The notes beneath the pieces are model-generated. The model worked only from the letters and a program-made list of their open reading frames with translations. It did not search any database and was not told the origin of the DNA. Positions 6,778 to 13,830 of a DNA stretch of 20,122 nucleotides are shown here, one piece after another. A program made the translations under genes and the position numbers. Location: assembly GCA_903939555.1 (NCBI GenBank), contig CAJAHV010000269.1:1-20122 (forward strand), in the 5' to 3' direction. The stretch's first letter is position 1; each line of letters begins with the position of its first letter. This stretch comes from an uncultured Alphaproteobacteria bacterium. Its GTDB lineage: Bacteria; Pseudomonadota; Alphaproteobacteria; Sphingomonadales; Sphingomonadaceae.

Positions 6778-8178
6778 ATGGCAGTGATCAGCGAAACCCC
6801 CGGCGAAATCCTCGCCACCTACCCGGTCGTCATCATTGGCGGCGGCGCCTGCGGCCTGACCGCGGCGCTGGCGGCGCGCGATGCCGGGGTGGAGGTGCTG
6901 GTCATCGAACGCGACCCGGCGCCGCGCGGCACCACCGCCATGTCGACAGGGCTGGTCCCGGCCGCCGGCACGCCCGACCAATTGGCCGCCGGCATCGCCG
7001 ACAGCCCGGTAACGCTGGCCGACGACATCCTGCGCAAGGCCAAAGGTGGCGACCCCGCCATCGCGCGCAAACTCGCCGAGGAATCAGCCGCCACCGTCAC
7101 CTGGCTGCGCGACGCGCACGGCGTGCCCTTCAGCCTCGTCACCGGCTTTCTCTACCCCGGCCACAGCGTCATGCGGATGATGGGCACCCCCAACCGCACC
7201 GGCGAGGAACTGATGGCGGCGTTGCAATCCGCCTGCACGACCGCCGGTGTCGACATATTGACCGATGCCACCGCCGCCGATCTTGTCACCGATGCCGACC
7301 GCCGCGTTACCGCCGTCATCGTCACCCGCCCGGATGGCGCGCGCGAGGCGATTGGCTGCGCCGCGCTCATTCTCGCCTGCTCGGGCTTCGGCGGCAATGC
7401 CGACATGGTCGCCCATCATATTCCCGACATCACCGGCGCGGTGTTCCACGGCCACCCCGGCAACAAGGGCGACGCCATTGCCTGGGGGCAGGCGCTCGGC
7501 GCCGCCACCGCCGATATGGATGCCTATCAGGGCCATGGCGGGCTGGCGCATGGCCATGGCATCCCGATCCTGTGGCCGCTGATCATGGAGGGCGGTTTCC
7601 AGGTCAACCGGCTCGGGCAGCGTTTTTCCAACGAAGCGCTGGGCTATTCCGAACAGGCAGCCAAGATCATCGCCCAACCCGAAAAACAGGCGATCAGCAT
7701 TTTCGATGCGCGCTTGCACCAACTGATGCTCGGCTTTGACGATTATCGCGATGCCCTTGCCGCCGGCGCGGTTGTCGAGGCCGCCGATGCGCCGGCGCTC
7801 GCGGCAGCCACCGGCTTGCCCGAAGCGGCGCTGGCCGCGAGCATCGCCGATGTCGCCGCGATGACACGCGGCGAGCGGCCCTGCCCCTTCGGCAGGGATT
7901 TCACCGGCAAGCCCGAATTGGCACCGCCATGGCGAGCGGCGCGGGTGACCGGTGCGCTGTTCCACACCCAGGGCGGGCTCGTCGTCGATGGCGAGGCGCG
8001 GGTGCTGGGCAGCGATGGCCGGCCGCTGCCCAATCTGTTTGCCGGCGGCGGCGCCGCGCGCGGGGTGTCAGGCGCCGGCGCGGCAGGCTATATTGCCGGC
8101 AACGGCCTGTTGACCGCGACAGGTTTCGGACGGCTGGCGGGGCGCGCCGCGGCATTGCAGACAGGAGGACGCTTGTGA
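6778..8178 (+). CDS. FAD-binding dehydrogenase 1 (FAD_binding_2, fumarate reductase / ketosteroid dehydrogenase-like)
   Basis: A 466-residue soluble flavoprotein. Near residue 18 begins VVIIGGGACGLTAALAAR, the FAD dinucleotide-binding motif, followed by the acidic VIERD at the end of the second strand and RGTTAMSTG, as in FAD_binding_2 proteins. The C-terminal FAD part is recognisable by LPNLFAGGGAARGVSGAGAA. The active-site-like motif FHTQGG (His at residue 396) corresponds to the HTxGG segment of fumarate reductases and related dehydrogenases. The family adds or removes hydrogens across C=C bonds next to carbonyls; the substrate here is unknown. No signal peptide. The ATG at 6778 lacks a strong ribosome-binding site, but upstream frame looks non-coding. 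Its stop overlaps the start of methyltransferase 1 by 4 bp. Clearly paralogous to the gene at 16845-18233 (shared GTTAMSxGL, HTQGGL, NLFAGGGAARGVSG). Confidence 0.9.
   Translation: MAVISETPGEILATYPVVIIGGGACGLTAALAARDAGVEVLVIERDPAPRGTTAMSTGLVPAAGTPDQLAAGIADSPVTLADDILRKAKGGDPAIARKLAEESAATVTWLRDAHGVPFSLVTGFLYPGHSVMRMMGTPNRTGEELMAALQSACTTAGVDILTDATAADLVTDADRRVTAVIVTRPDGAREAIGCAALILACSGFGGNADMVAHHIPDITGAVFHGHPGNKGDAIAWGQALGAATADMDAYQGHGGLAHGHGIPILWPLIMEGGFQVNRLGQRFSNEALGYSEQAAKIIAQPEKQAISIFDARLHQLMLGFDDYRDALAAGAVVEAADAPALAAATGLPEAALAASIADVAAMTRGERPCPFGRDFTGKPELAPPWRAARVTGALFHTQGGLVVDGEARVLGSDGRPLPNLFAGGGAARGVSGAGAAGYIAGNGLLTATGFGRLAGRAAALQTGGRL
8163..8177 (+). promoter_or_regulatory. Strong ribosome-binding site fixing the GTG start of methyltransferase 1
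   Basis: AGGAGG at 8163-8168, inside the last codons of flavoprotein 1, is 6 bp before the GTG at 8175. The GTG overlaps the preceding TGA (GTGA), so the two genes are translationally coupled. This rules out the much longer upstream-open frame beginning near 7929. Confidence 0.8.
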
Positions 8179-9332
8179 AGAACATCGCCGACCAGACCGA
8201 TCATGCCGGGCTGTTGAAGGGCGGGCACGACGACCGCGCTGCGCAGGATTTCGCCTTCACGCTGCGCAACATCGTCACCTCTGACCTGATGCCGGCCAAC
8301 CGCGTGGTCTATGACCGGCGCGTCGCCCCGGCCTTTCGCCGTGCCACCGGCGCCGCGCCTGCCACCCCGGCGCAGGTACGCCAGGGCATGGGCGCCGACA
8401 GCTGGTACAAATTCTATCTGTCGGCACGGCGCACCTCGCAGGAACTGATCTGGTCCAGCGTCATCCCCGCCGTCGAACGCGGCACGCCGACCGCACCCAC
8501 CGCGCCGGCGGGCGGCAGCGTGACCCTCGCGCCTGCCGATTTCGTGCCGCCGCGTTACATCTCGGCCATCGACATCCATTGCATGCCCGGCGGCTATTGC
8601 GCCGACCGTGGTGACGGCGATGAAGCAGCGGGCGCGGTCTATGATCGCGGCGTCTATCTCTACATGTCGGGCCTGATGGGGCCGATGAACGACGCCGTCG
8701 GGCAATTGGCGGCGCGCTGGCTGCAATCGCGTCTGCCCGGCTTCGCGCCGGCGAACATTCTCGATCTCGGCTGCGGCGTCGGCCATTCGACCCTCGCCTA
8801 TGCCGGCGTCTGGCCGGATGCCGAACTCCATGGTCTTGATTGCGGGGCAGCGCTGTTGCGCTACGGCCATCGCCGCGCCGAAGCGCTGGGCGTGCCGGTG
8901 CATTTCCAGCAGGGCGATGCCGAACATACGCCCTATCCGGATGCCAGCTTCGATCTCGTCACCAGCCATATCGTGCTGCACGAAACCAGCACGCGCGCGC
9001 TGCCCGCCATATTGAAGGAATGCCACCGCCTGCTCAAACCCGGCGGCGTCATGCTGCATATCGACCAGCCGCGCTTCGATGACAGCGATCCTTATGCGAC
9101 CTTCCTGCAGGAAAACGAGACCTATTATAACAATGAACCCTTCTGGCGGCAGTATCGGCGCATCGACCTCGCCGCCGTCGCCGAAAAGGCCGGTTTTGCC
9201 ACCGATGCCATCGACAGCGACATCCTGTCGGCCGCCGTCGTCCAGCAGAGCCAGAACAACGAAAAAGCCGCCCCCGATGCCGCGGCCCGCAAGCGCGGCT
9301 TTTCCGTCCTCCTCGCCCGGAAGTCCGCATGA
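8175..9332 (+). CDS. SAM-dependent methyltransferase 1 with an uncharacterised N-terminal domain
   Basis: A 385-residue protein. Residues about 195-310 form a class I (Rossmann-fold) methyltransferase domain: motif I ILDLGCGVGHS (Gly at 199), an acidic residue at the end of the next strand (LHGLDCG), DASFDLVTSHIVLHE as motif IV region, and LLKPGGVMLH after it. The first 190 residues are a separate all-alpha-looking region with SQELIWSSVIPAVER, the signature DIHCMPGGY (133-141) and YDRGVYLYMSGLMGP, all shared with methyltransferase 2. After the catalytic domain comes the shared NET-x-x-NNEPFW segment. The methyl acceptor is unknown; a methyltransferase is not an obvious member of a catabolic operon. 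Sits between flavoprotein 1 and a small helical protein with 4-bp overlaps on both sides. The GTG start is supported by AGGAGG 6 bp upstream. Confidence 0.88.
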   Translation: MKNIADQTDHAGLLKGGHDDRAAQDFAFTLRNIVTSDLMPANRVVYDRRVAPAFRRATGAAPATPAQVRQGMGADSWYKFYLSARRTSQELIWSSVIPAVERGTPTAPTAPAGGSVTLAPADFVPPRYISAIDIHCMPGGYCADRGDGDEAAGAVYDRGVYLYMSGLMGPMNDAVGQLAARWLQSRLPGFAPANILDLGCGVGHSTLAYAGVWPDAELHGLDCGAALLRYGHRRAEALGVPVHFQQGDAEHTPYPDASFDLVTSHIVLHETSTRALPAILKECHRLLKPGGVMLHIDQPRFDDSDPYATFLQENETYYNNEPFWRQYRRIDLAAVAEKAGFATDAIDSDILSAAVVQQSQNNEKAAPDAAARKRGFSVLLARKSA

Positions 9333-9691
9333 CCAGCGAAATGTCGCCGTTGCCGCGCTTTGTTGCCGGCGCCCGCCCGGGCTTTCACACCGAACCGGCG
9401 ATCGACCGGCTTGTCGCCATGGTGCTGGCGCTGACCCGCGAAGTGTCGATGCTGCGCGACCGCGTCGATACGCTGGAGATTCTCGGCGAACAGGCCGGCT
9501 GGCTCGGCGCCGAGGCGGTGGAAACCTATGTACCGCCGTTGCCGGTGCGTCAGCGCCGCGAAGCCGGGCGCGAGGCGATGATCGGCCGGGTGCTCGCGAT
9601 CATGGCCGAGGAAATCGCCGATCTGGAAGCCGGTGAGACCGATGACAGCTATTGGGCGACGGTATCGGGGATCGAAAAAGGCGAAGTCTGA
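9329..9691 (+). CDS. Small helical protein 1, partner of methyltransferase 1
   Basis: A 120-residue protein of no family I recognise. It is acidic and mostly helical by eye. Residues 23-50 (PAIDRLVAMV...RDRVDTLE) have heptad-like spacing of hydrophobic residues suggesting a short coiled coil; a second helical stretch covers 72-101. No signal peptide or membrane segment. The ATG overlaps the methyltransferase 1 stop (ATGA). A homologous protein, 15 of 28 identical over the coiled-coil segment and sharing a later E-x-Y-x-PP...R-E-A pattern, follows methyltransferase 2 in the same manner (11321-11656). Repeated pairing and coupling suggest that it is a subunit or stabilising partner of the methyltransferase; this is inference. 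Confidence 0.82.
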   Translation: MTSEMSPLPRFVAGARPGFHTEPAIDRLVAMVLALTREVSMLRDRVDTLEILGEQAGWLGAEAVETYVPPLPVRQRREAGREAMIGRVLAIMAEEIADLEAGETDDSYWATVSGIEKGEV

Positions 9692-9698
9692 GCTCCGC

Positions 9699-9726
9699 TG
9701 TCACCCCGGGGTTGACCAGGGATGAC
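9699..9726. terminator. Palindromic repeat / bidirectional terminator candidate, copy 2
   Basis: TGTCACCCC (9699-9707) followed by an imperfect GGGATGAC (9719-9726) can form a stem with one mismatch. It lies in the 58-bp gap between the convergent small protein 1 and FAD oxidase genes and is related in sequence to the element at 5388-5416. No T-run is present. Confidence 0.5.
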
Positions 9727-9749
9727 CCCATGCTTTCGGGTGGACCGAC

Positions 9750-11318
9750 TTACAGCCCCAGCGCCCCGGGGTTGAGAATATCGTGCGGATCGAGCGCTGC
9801 CTTGATGGCCCGCAACAGCATGACGCTCGCCGCATTGCGGCCGGGCAGCAGCGGATAGACCTTGCCGATCTGCAAGTGCGCGCCGCCATGCGCGTGCATC
9901 AGGTCGATGACATCATGCTTCATGCGGTCGACCTCGGCCCGCGCCGCGCTGCTTGGCGCATAGGCCGGCAGTTCAGCCAGATGCGCCGCCGGCACCATGC
10001 GGTCATGAAAGATCGTTCGCGCATCCGGCCAGTAAAAGGTCGGTTCATAGATGAATGCTGATGCGCCGACCGCCATGAACATGGCACCGGTGAAGATGCC
10101 GTGCGCGTCCATCGCCGCCCGATTATCAGCCCAATAGGCTATCAGCGCGCGATGAAAGCTTTTCACCCGGTCGTGCGGCAACAGCGTGTGCATCGGCACC
10201 CAGCGCTCGCCCTTGGGGCCAAGCGTGTTGGTCAGCGGCGCAAAGGGCATGCCGCGCACCACCGTCGGCACGATATTGGCGATTTCCGCGCCATGGGCGG
10301 CCCCGATACGTTTGATCGCGGCGATTTTCGCCCGGGCCTCGGCCGGGTCGACACCATCGGCGAGATAGTGCACCGCATAGGTCGCGGCCTGCAATTCGCG
10401 GTCGCCGGTGATCGCCATCTTCGCCAGGCTTTTCACGCCGCTGCGCAAGGATGTTGCGGATTTCATCACGTTCATGGCGATCTCGGCCTTGGCGCCGACG
10501 CCGTCCTGGCGGCCGATCTGGCCCTGCTGCAACGTCGCATCGAGGCCAAAATTTTCATCGTCGATGGCTTCGATGGCGATCAGCCGCATCGCTTCGTGCA
10601 TGGCATCGAAGCTGACGAAGCTGAAACTGGCTGCCTCGAACGCCTCGCGGCGCTTGATGAGTTTCAGGGTGATACGCGCCTTGACGCCCAGCGCGCCGCA
10701 ATCACCAGTAAACAGCCCGGCGAGATCGGGGCCGAAATGCCGGAAAAATGCAACACCATTCGCGCTGCCGGCGCTGCCCGTCGACAACAAGTCGCCGGTG
10801 CCGGTGATGATATCGATGTTGAGCAGACTTTCGGCCGAAACGCCGCTGCCATGGCTGACGCTGTTCTGCGAGATTGAACCGCCGATCGTCGCGGCCAGCC
10901 CCGAAAACGGCCCCCAGAACGGTGTGCGCAGCCCGCGCGCCTTGAGCGCTTCATACAGTTCGGCCCAAGTCACCCCGGCCTCGACCGTCACCACGGCATT
11001 ATGTGCGTCGATGGCGATTGCCTTCAACCGGCTGGTATCGATCGTCACCCCGCCGGGGCGGCTGTGCAGATAGCCATCGGTGTAGCTGGCACCGCCGCCG
11101 CGCACCGTGATCGGCGCGCCGGCCGTGGCACAAGCCACCACCACGGCCTGCAATTCGGCCACGCTGCCCGGCTGCGCGACGGCCACCGGGATTTCGCCAG
11201 CGTTGAAGACATCGGTGGCATGGAAGCGCCGGTCGGCGGCATCGGTCAGCACATGATCGGCACCCACCGCTGCCACCAGCGCTTCGAGTAGTGACGGGGC
11301 GTTGCGCGGCAGCGTCAT
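9750..11318 (-). CDS. FAD-linked oxidase/dehydrogenase (VAO/PCMH type)
   Basis: A 522-residue flavoprotein of the vanillyl-alcohol oxidase / PCMH superfamily. The N-terminal FAD domain (about 35-225) shows AVAQPGSVAELQAVV, VRGGGASYTDGY, VTVEAGVTWAELYEAL and the GLAATIGGSISQNS segment, with GDCGALGV near its end. The C-terminal substrate domain ends DPHDILNPGALGL, the usual tail of this superfamily. Related enzymes (4-cresol dehydrogenase, glycolate oxidase GlcD, D-lactate dehydrogenases) oxidise alcohols, hydroxy acids or para-alkyl phenols; the specific substrate is not evident. No signal peptide, so cytoplasmic. The start ATG (11318) is 2 bp after the stop of small protein 2, making this the last gene of the five-gene minus-strand operon that begins at 14566. 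Confidence 0.92.
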   Translation of the reverse strand: MTLPRNAPSLLEALVAAVGADHVLTDAADRRFHATDVFNAGEIPVAVAQPGSVAELQAVVVACATAGAPITVRGGGASYTDGYLHSRPGGVTIDTSRLKAIAIDAHNAVVTVEAGVTWAELYEALKARGLRTPFWGPFSGLAATIGGSISQNSVSHGSGVSAESLLNIDIITGTGDLLSTGSAGSANGVAFFRHFGPDLAGLFTGDCGALGVKARITLKLIKRREAFEAASFSFVSFDAMHEAMRLIAIEAIDDENFGLDATLQQGQIGRQDGVGAKAEIAMNVMKSATSLRSGVKSLAKMAITGDRELQAATYAVHYLADGVDPAEARAKIAAIKRIGAAHGAEIANIVPTVVRGMPFAPLTNTLGPKGERWVPMHTLLPHDRVKSFHRALIAYWADNRAAMDAHGIFTGAMFMAVGASAFIYEPTFYWPDARTIFHDRMVPAAHLAELPAYAPSSAARAEVDRMKHDVIDLMHAHGGAHLQIGKVYPLLPGRNAASVMLLRAIKAALDPHDILNPGALGL

Positions 11319-11320
11319 GG

Positions 11321-11656
11321 TCAGTTCTTCGCGATATCGTCGATGGTGGCGGAGAACCGGTCGGCGGTATCGGCCTCGGCGGCTTCGGCGGCGTCCTTGC
11401 GCGCCAGATAATACAGCCGGGTCAGAAAGGCCTGCCGCCGGGCTTCGCGTTCCTCCAGCACAGCCTGTGGTGGCTGATAGGCCTCGATTGCCGCGGCAAG
11501 GCCATTATCGGCGGCAACGCGTTCCACCGTATCGAGCCGGTCGCGCAGCACGCTGAACTCCTCGGCGAGGACGAGGATCATCGACATGGCCTGGTCCATC
11601 GCCGGGTCGGCATAGAATTGCGGCCGCTTGCCGCGCGCGTCGCGCCGCATGCTCAT
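11321..11656 (-). CDS. Small helical protein 2, partner of methyltransferase 2
   Basis: A 111-residue protein homologous to the small protein at 9329-9691. Residues 18-45 (PAMDQAMSMI...RDRLDTVE) align with residues 23-50 of its paralogue with 15 of 28 identities and the same spacing of hydrophobic residues; EAYQPP and REARRQA also correspond. It is predominantly helical and highly charged, with no membrane segment. The ATG overlaps the stop of methyltransferase 2 (ATGA), as in the other copy, and the FAD oxidase follows after 2 bp. Function unknown; the conserved position suggests complex formation with the methyltransferase. An in-frame ATG two codons later is an alternative start. Confidence 0.82.
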   Translation of the reverse strand: MSMRRDARGKRPQFYADPAMDQAMSMILVLAEEFSVLRDRLDTVERVAADNGLAAAIEAYQPPQAVLEEREARRQAFLTRLYYLARKDAAEAAEADTADRFSATIDDIAKN

Positions 11657-12885
11657 TCCGCCTTCTCCGCGATCAACACTTCCCAGCCGCCGCCCGGGGC
11701 ATATTCACCAGCGGTGAATTCGCGCTCGGCCAGCGTCTCCGCAGCTTTGGTGGTATAGCTTTCATCGGCGGCGGCAAATTCCATGATTGCCATCGGCGCG
11801 GTGTCGAAGCGCGGCGCTGCAAAGCCCGAAGCCTTGGCCAGCGCGATCTGGTCGATCTCGCGCATTGCCCCCCAGAAGGGTTCGTTGTTGAACCATGTTT
11901 CATTGTCGAGAATGAACTGGGTGAACGGGTCCATCAGGTCGAACGGCGGCAGATCGGCATGGATCATCACACCGCCAGGAGCGAGCAAGCGGTGGCATTC
12001 ACGGATGATGGCGGGCATCGCCTTGCCGCTGGTTTCGTGCAGCAGGATGTGGCTGACGATCAGGTCGAAACTGCCGTCCGGGAAGCCGGTGGCGCTGGCA
12101 TCGCGCTGCAGAAAGCCTACCGCCTGGCCCAAACCGGCAGCGCGGGCATGGGCATAGCGTATCTGCGGTGCCGCCACATCGATGCCGATGACGTCGGCAT
12201 CGGGAAAGGCTTCCTTGAACGGCAGGGTCGAATGGCCAACGGTGCAGCCCATGTCGAGAATGCGCTTCGGCTTGAAATCCGGCATCTTGCGGCGGATGTA
12301 ATTGGCGACCGAGCGGCCCATGTCGTCGTTGGTCGGGCCCATATAGCCCATGGCATAAAGATAGACGCCGCGATCATAGAGCGCGCCGGCCGCTATCTCG
12401 CCCGCTTCCGCCCCGGCGGCGTCGCCGCCAAGACCAGCATACCCACCCGGCATGCAATGAATGTCGAGCGCGGTCACATAGCGCGGCGTCGGGAAATCAT
12501 CGCGGGTTTCAAGCGGCGCCGGATTCTGCGCCGACAGCGCTTTCGCCCGCGCCTCGATCTCGGGCAGTTGCCGTTCGATCGTGTCGATGACCGAATCCCA
12601 GATCAATTCCTGGGCGATGCGGTTGGTCGCGGCATAATGCTGGAAATAGGGATCAGGCAACATTGCCTTGCGGATGTCCTGGCGGTTGGCCGGCGCCCGG
12701 CCCTGCTCGCGTTCGAAGCGCTTGCCGGCGCGCGCCTTGAACACCGGGCCGAGCCCGGGCAGCAGCGCGGACTGGACAAAGCCCTTCAGGCTCTTGGTGA
12801 ATTCCTGACGGGCGCGTTCGTCATGATCCGGCTTGGGCAGGACAGGATGATCACCCTGCTGGAAGGTGTTGAGCATCGCAGTCAC
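11653..12885 (-). CDS. SAM-dependent methyltransferase 2, paralogue of methyltransferase 1
   Basis: A 410-residue protein with the same layout as methyltransferase 1. The N-terminal region (1-200) carries AQELIWDSVIDTIER, DIHCMPGGY (141-149) and YDRGVYLYAMGYMGP. The Rossmann domain follows with RILDMGCTVGHS (208-219), the acidic VIGIDV, GSFDLIVSHILLHET and LLAPGGVMIH. The C-terminal part shares NETWFNNEPFW and has an extra tail (AGEYAPGGGWEVLIAEKAE). An insertion rich in Gly/Ala follows DIHCMPGGY. Acceptor unknown. The GTG at 12885 overlaps the deacetylase stop (GTGA); an ATG three codons on (12876) is the other possible start, and neither has a strong ribosome-binding site. Coupled upstream to the deacetylase and downstream to small protein 2. 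Confidence 0.88.
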   Translation of the reverse strand: MTAMLNTFQQGDHPVLPKPDHDERARQEFTKSLKGFVQSALLPGLGPVFKARAGKRFEREQGRAPANRQDIRKAMLPDPYFQHYAATNRIAQELIWDSVIDTIERQLPEIEARAKALSAQNPAPLETRDDFPTPRYVTALDIHCMPGGYAGLGGDAAGAEAGEIAAGALYDRGVYLYAMGYMGPTNDDMGRSVANYIRRKMPDFKPKRILDMGCTVGHSTLPFKEAFPDADVIGIDVAAPQIRYAHARAAGLGQAVGFLQRDASATGFPDGSFDLIVSHILLHETSGKAMPAIIRECHRLLAPGGVMIHADLPPFDLMDPFTQFILDNETWFNNEPFWGAMREIDQIALAKASGFAAPRFDTAPMAIMEFAAADESYTTKAAETLAEREFTAGEYAPGGGWEVLIAEKAE

Positions 12886-13805
12886 GCACGGTCGCCCAAC
12901 TGGTTGGGGATATGGCTTTCATGGTTGGCGAGATACCAGCGGGCGATTTCCTCGCGCGTCGCCCACCACACGCCGGGCAGCGACTTTGCATGTTCGATGA
13001 ATTCGCGCAGTGCACGCACCCGGTGCGCCCGGCCCGAAACGTGCGGGTGGAGGCCGACATTCATGATCCGGCCGGTCTTGGCGCCTTCGGCATAGAGCAC
13101 ATCGAGCTCCTCGATCAGGATGTCGCGGAACTGGTCGGTGGTGTAGTTGCGCCGGGTCAGCAGCGTAAAATCATTGATCTCGTTGCTGTACGGGATGGAA
13201 ACGATCGGCCCCGAAGGCGTTTTAAGCAGATAGGGCTGATCATCATTCATGATATCGCAGTAGAAAATCGCGCCCTGTTCGGCGAGAATATCGGCGGTCT
13301 GCAAGGTGCCGCGCAGCGAGGATGACAGCCAGCCCAGCGCCTTGCGGCCGACCTCGCTTTCATATTTGGCCAGCGTGCGCAGCACGATCTCGCGCTCCTT
13401 GGCCGGATCGCCGGCATAATCGCTGAGCAGTTCGCCCTGTTCCCAATTGTGCGCCAGCAATTCCCAGCCGCGATCGAGCACCGCCTGTACCATCGGCCGG
13501 CGGCGTTCGAAGGTGACAGCGTTGGTGGTGCAACTCGCCTTGACGCCCAGCTCGTCGAACAGATCATAGAGCCGCCAGATGCCGACGCGCTGGCCATATT
13601 CGCGCCAGGTGTAATTGGGGAAATCGGGCACCCTGCCCGGCAGCACATCGGGCAGGATCGGCGGGCCACCAGCATAATAGGGCTTGTCGGTATCCTTGGT
13701 CAGGTCCCAGGTTTCCAGGTTGAAGGTCAGGATCAGCGCGACGCGGGCGCCATTCGGCCAGACCAGCGGCTGACGTTCCGAAATCGGGATATAGGGATAT
13801 TCCAT
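12882..13805 (-). CDS. NodB-fold deacetylase, PuuE / peptidoglycan-deacetylase-like
   Basis: A 307-residue protein of the polysaccharide deacetylase (carbohydrate esterase 4) superfamily, closest in layout to the cytoplasmic branch that includes PuuE-type allantoinases and HpPgdA-like proteins. Visible features are VALILTFNLETWD near residue 22 (the first-motif strand), WELLAHNWEQGE near 114-125 (metal-site helix region, His119), and MNVGLHPHVSGRAHR near the C-terminus, typical of this branch. There is no signal peptide, so the substrate is a small intracellular molecule rather than cell-wall polymer; hydrolysis of an amide or other C-N bond is the likely chemistry. It starts 14 bp after isomerase-fold protein 1 and overlaps methyltransferase 2 by 4 bp. 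Motif 1 has NLETWD rather than the classical TFDD, as in PuuE-like members, so metal dependence is uncertain. Confidence 0.88.
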   Translation of the reverse strand: MEYPYIPISERQPLVWPNGARVALILTFNLETWDLTKDTDKPYYAGGPPILPDVLPGRVPDFPNYTWREYGQRVGIWRLYDLFDELGVKASCTTNAVTFERRRPMVQAVLDRGWELLAHNWEQGELLSDYAGDPAKEREIVLRTLAKYESEVGRKALGWLSSSLRGTLQTADILAEQGAIFYCDIMNDDQPYLLKTPSGPIVSIPYSNEINDFTLLTRRNYTTDQFRDILIEELDVLYAEGAKTGRIMNVGLHPHVSGRAHRVRALREFIEHAKSLPGVWWATREEIARWYLANHESHIPNQLGDRA

Positions 13806-13808
13806 GGG

Positions 13809-13830
13809 TCAATAATCCGTCAATAATCCG
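13809..13830. repeat. 11-bp tandem duplication at the end of isomerase-fold protein 1
   Basis: TCAATAATCCG occurs twice head to tail (13809-13819 and 13820-13830). On the minus strand it covers the last codons and stop of the isomerase-fold gene, so the stop codon sequence is present twice just before the deacetylase start. It looks like a slippage duplication. Confidence 0.75.

Noticed and set aside
7929..8174. Upstream extension of methyltransferase 1 into dehydrogenase 1
   Set aside because: The frame is open, but AGGAGG 6 bp before the GTG at 8175 and the GTGA overlap fix the start; the extension is Arg-rich shadow sequence.
11959..13095. Open frame of 378 codons on the plus strand opposite methyltransferase 2 and the deacetylase
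   Set aside because: Antisense shadow; it spans the overlap of two well supported genes.
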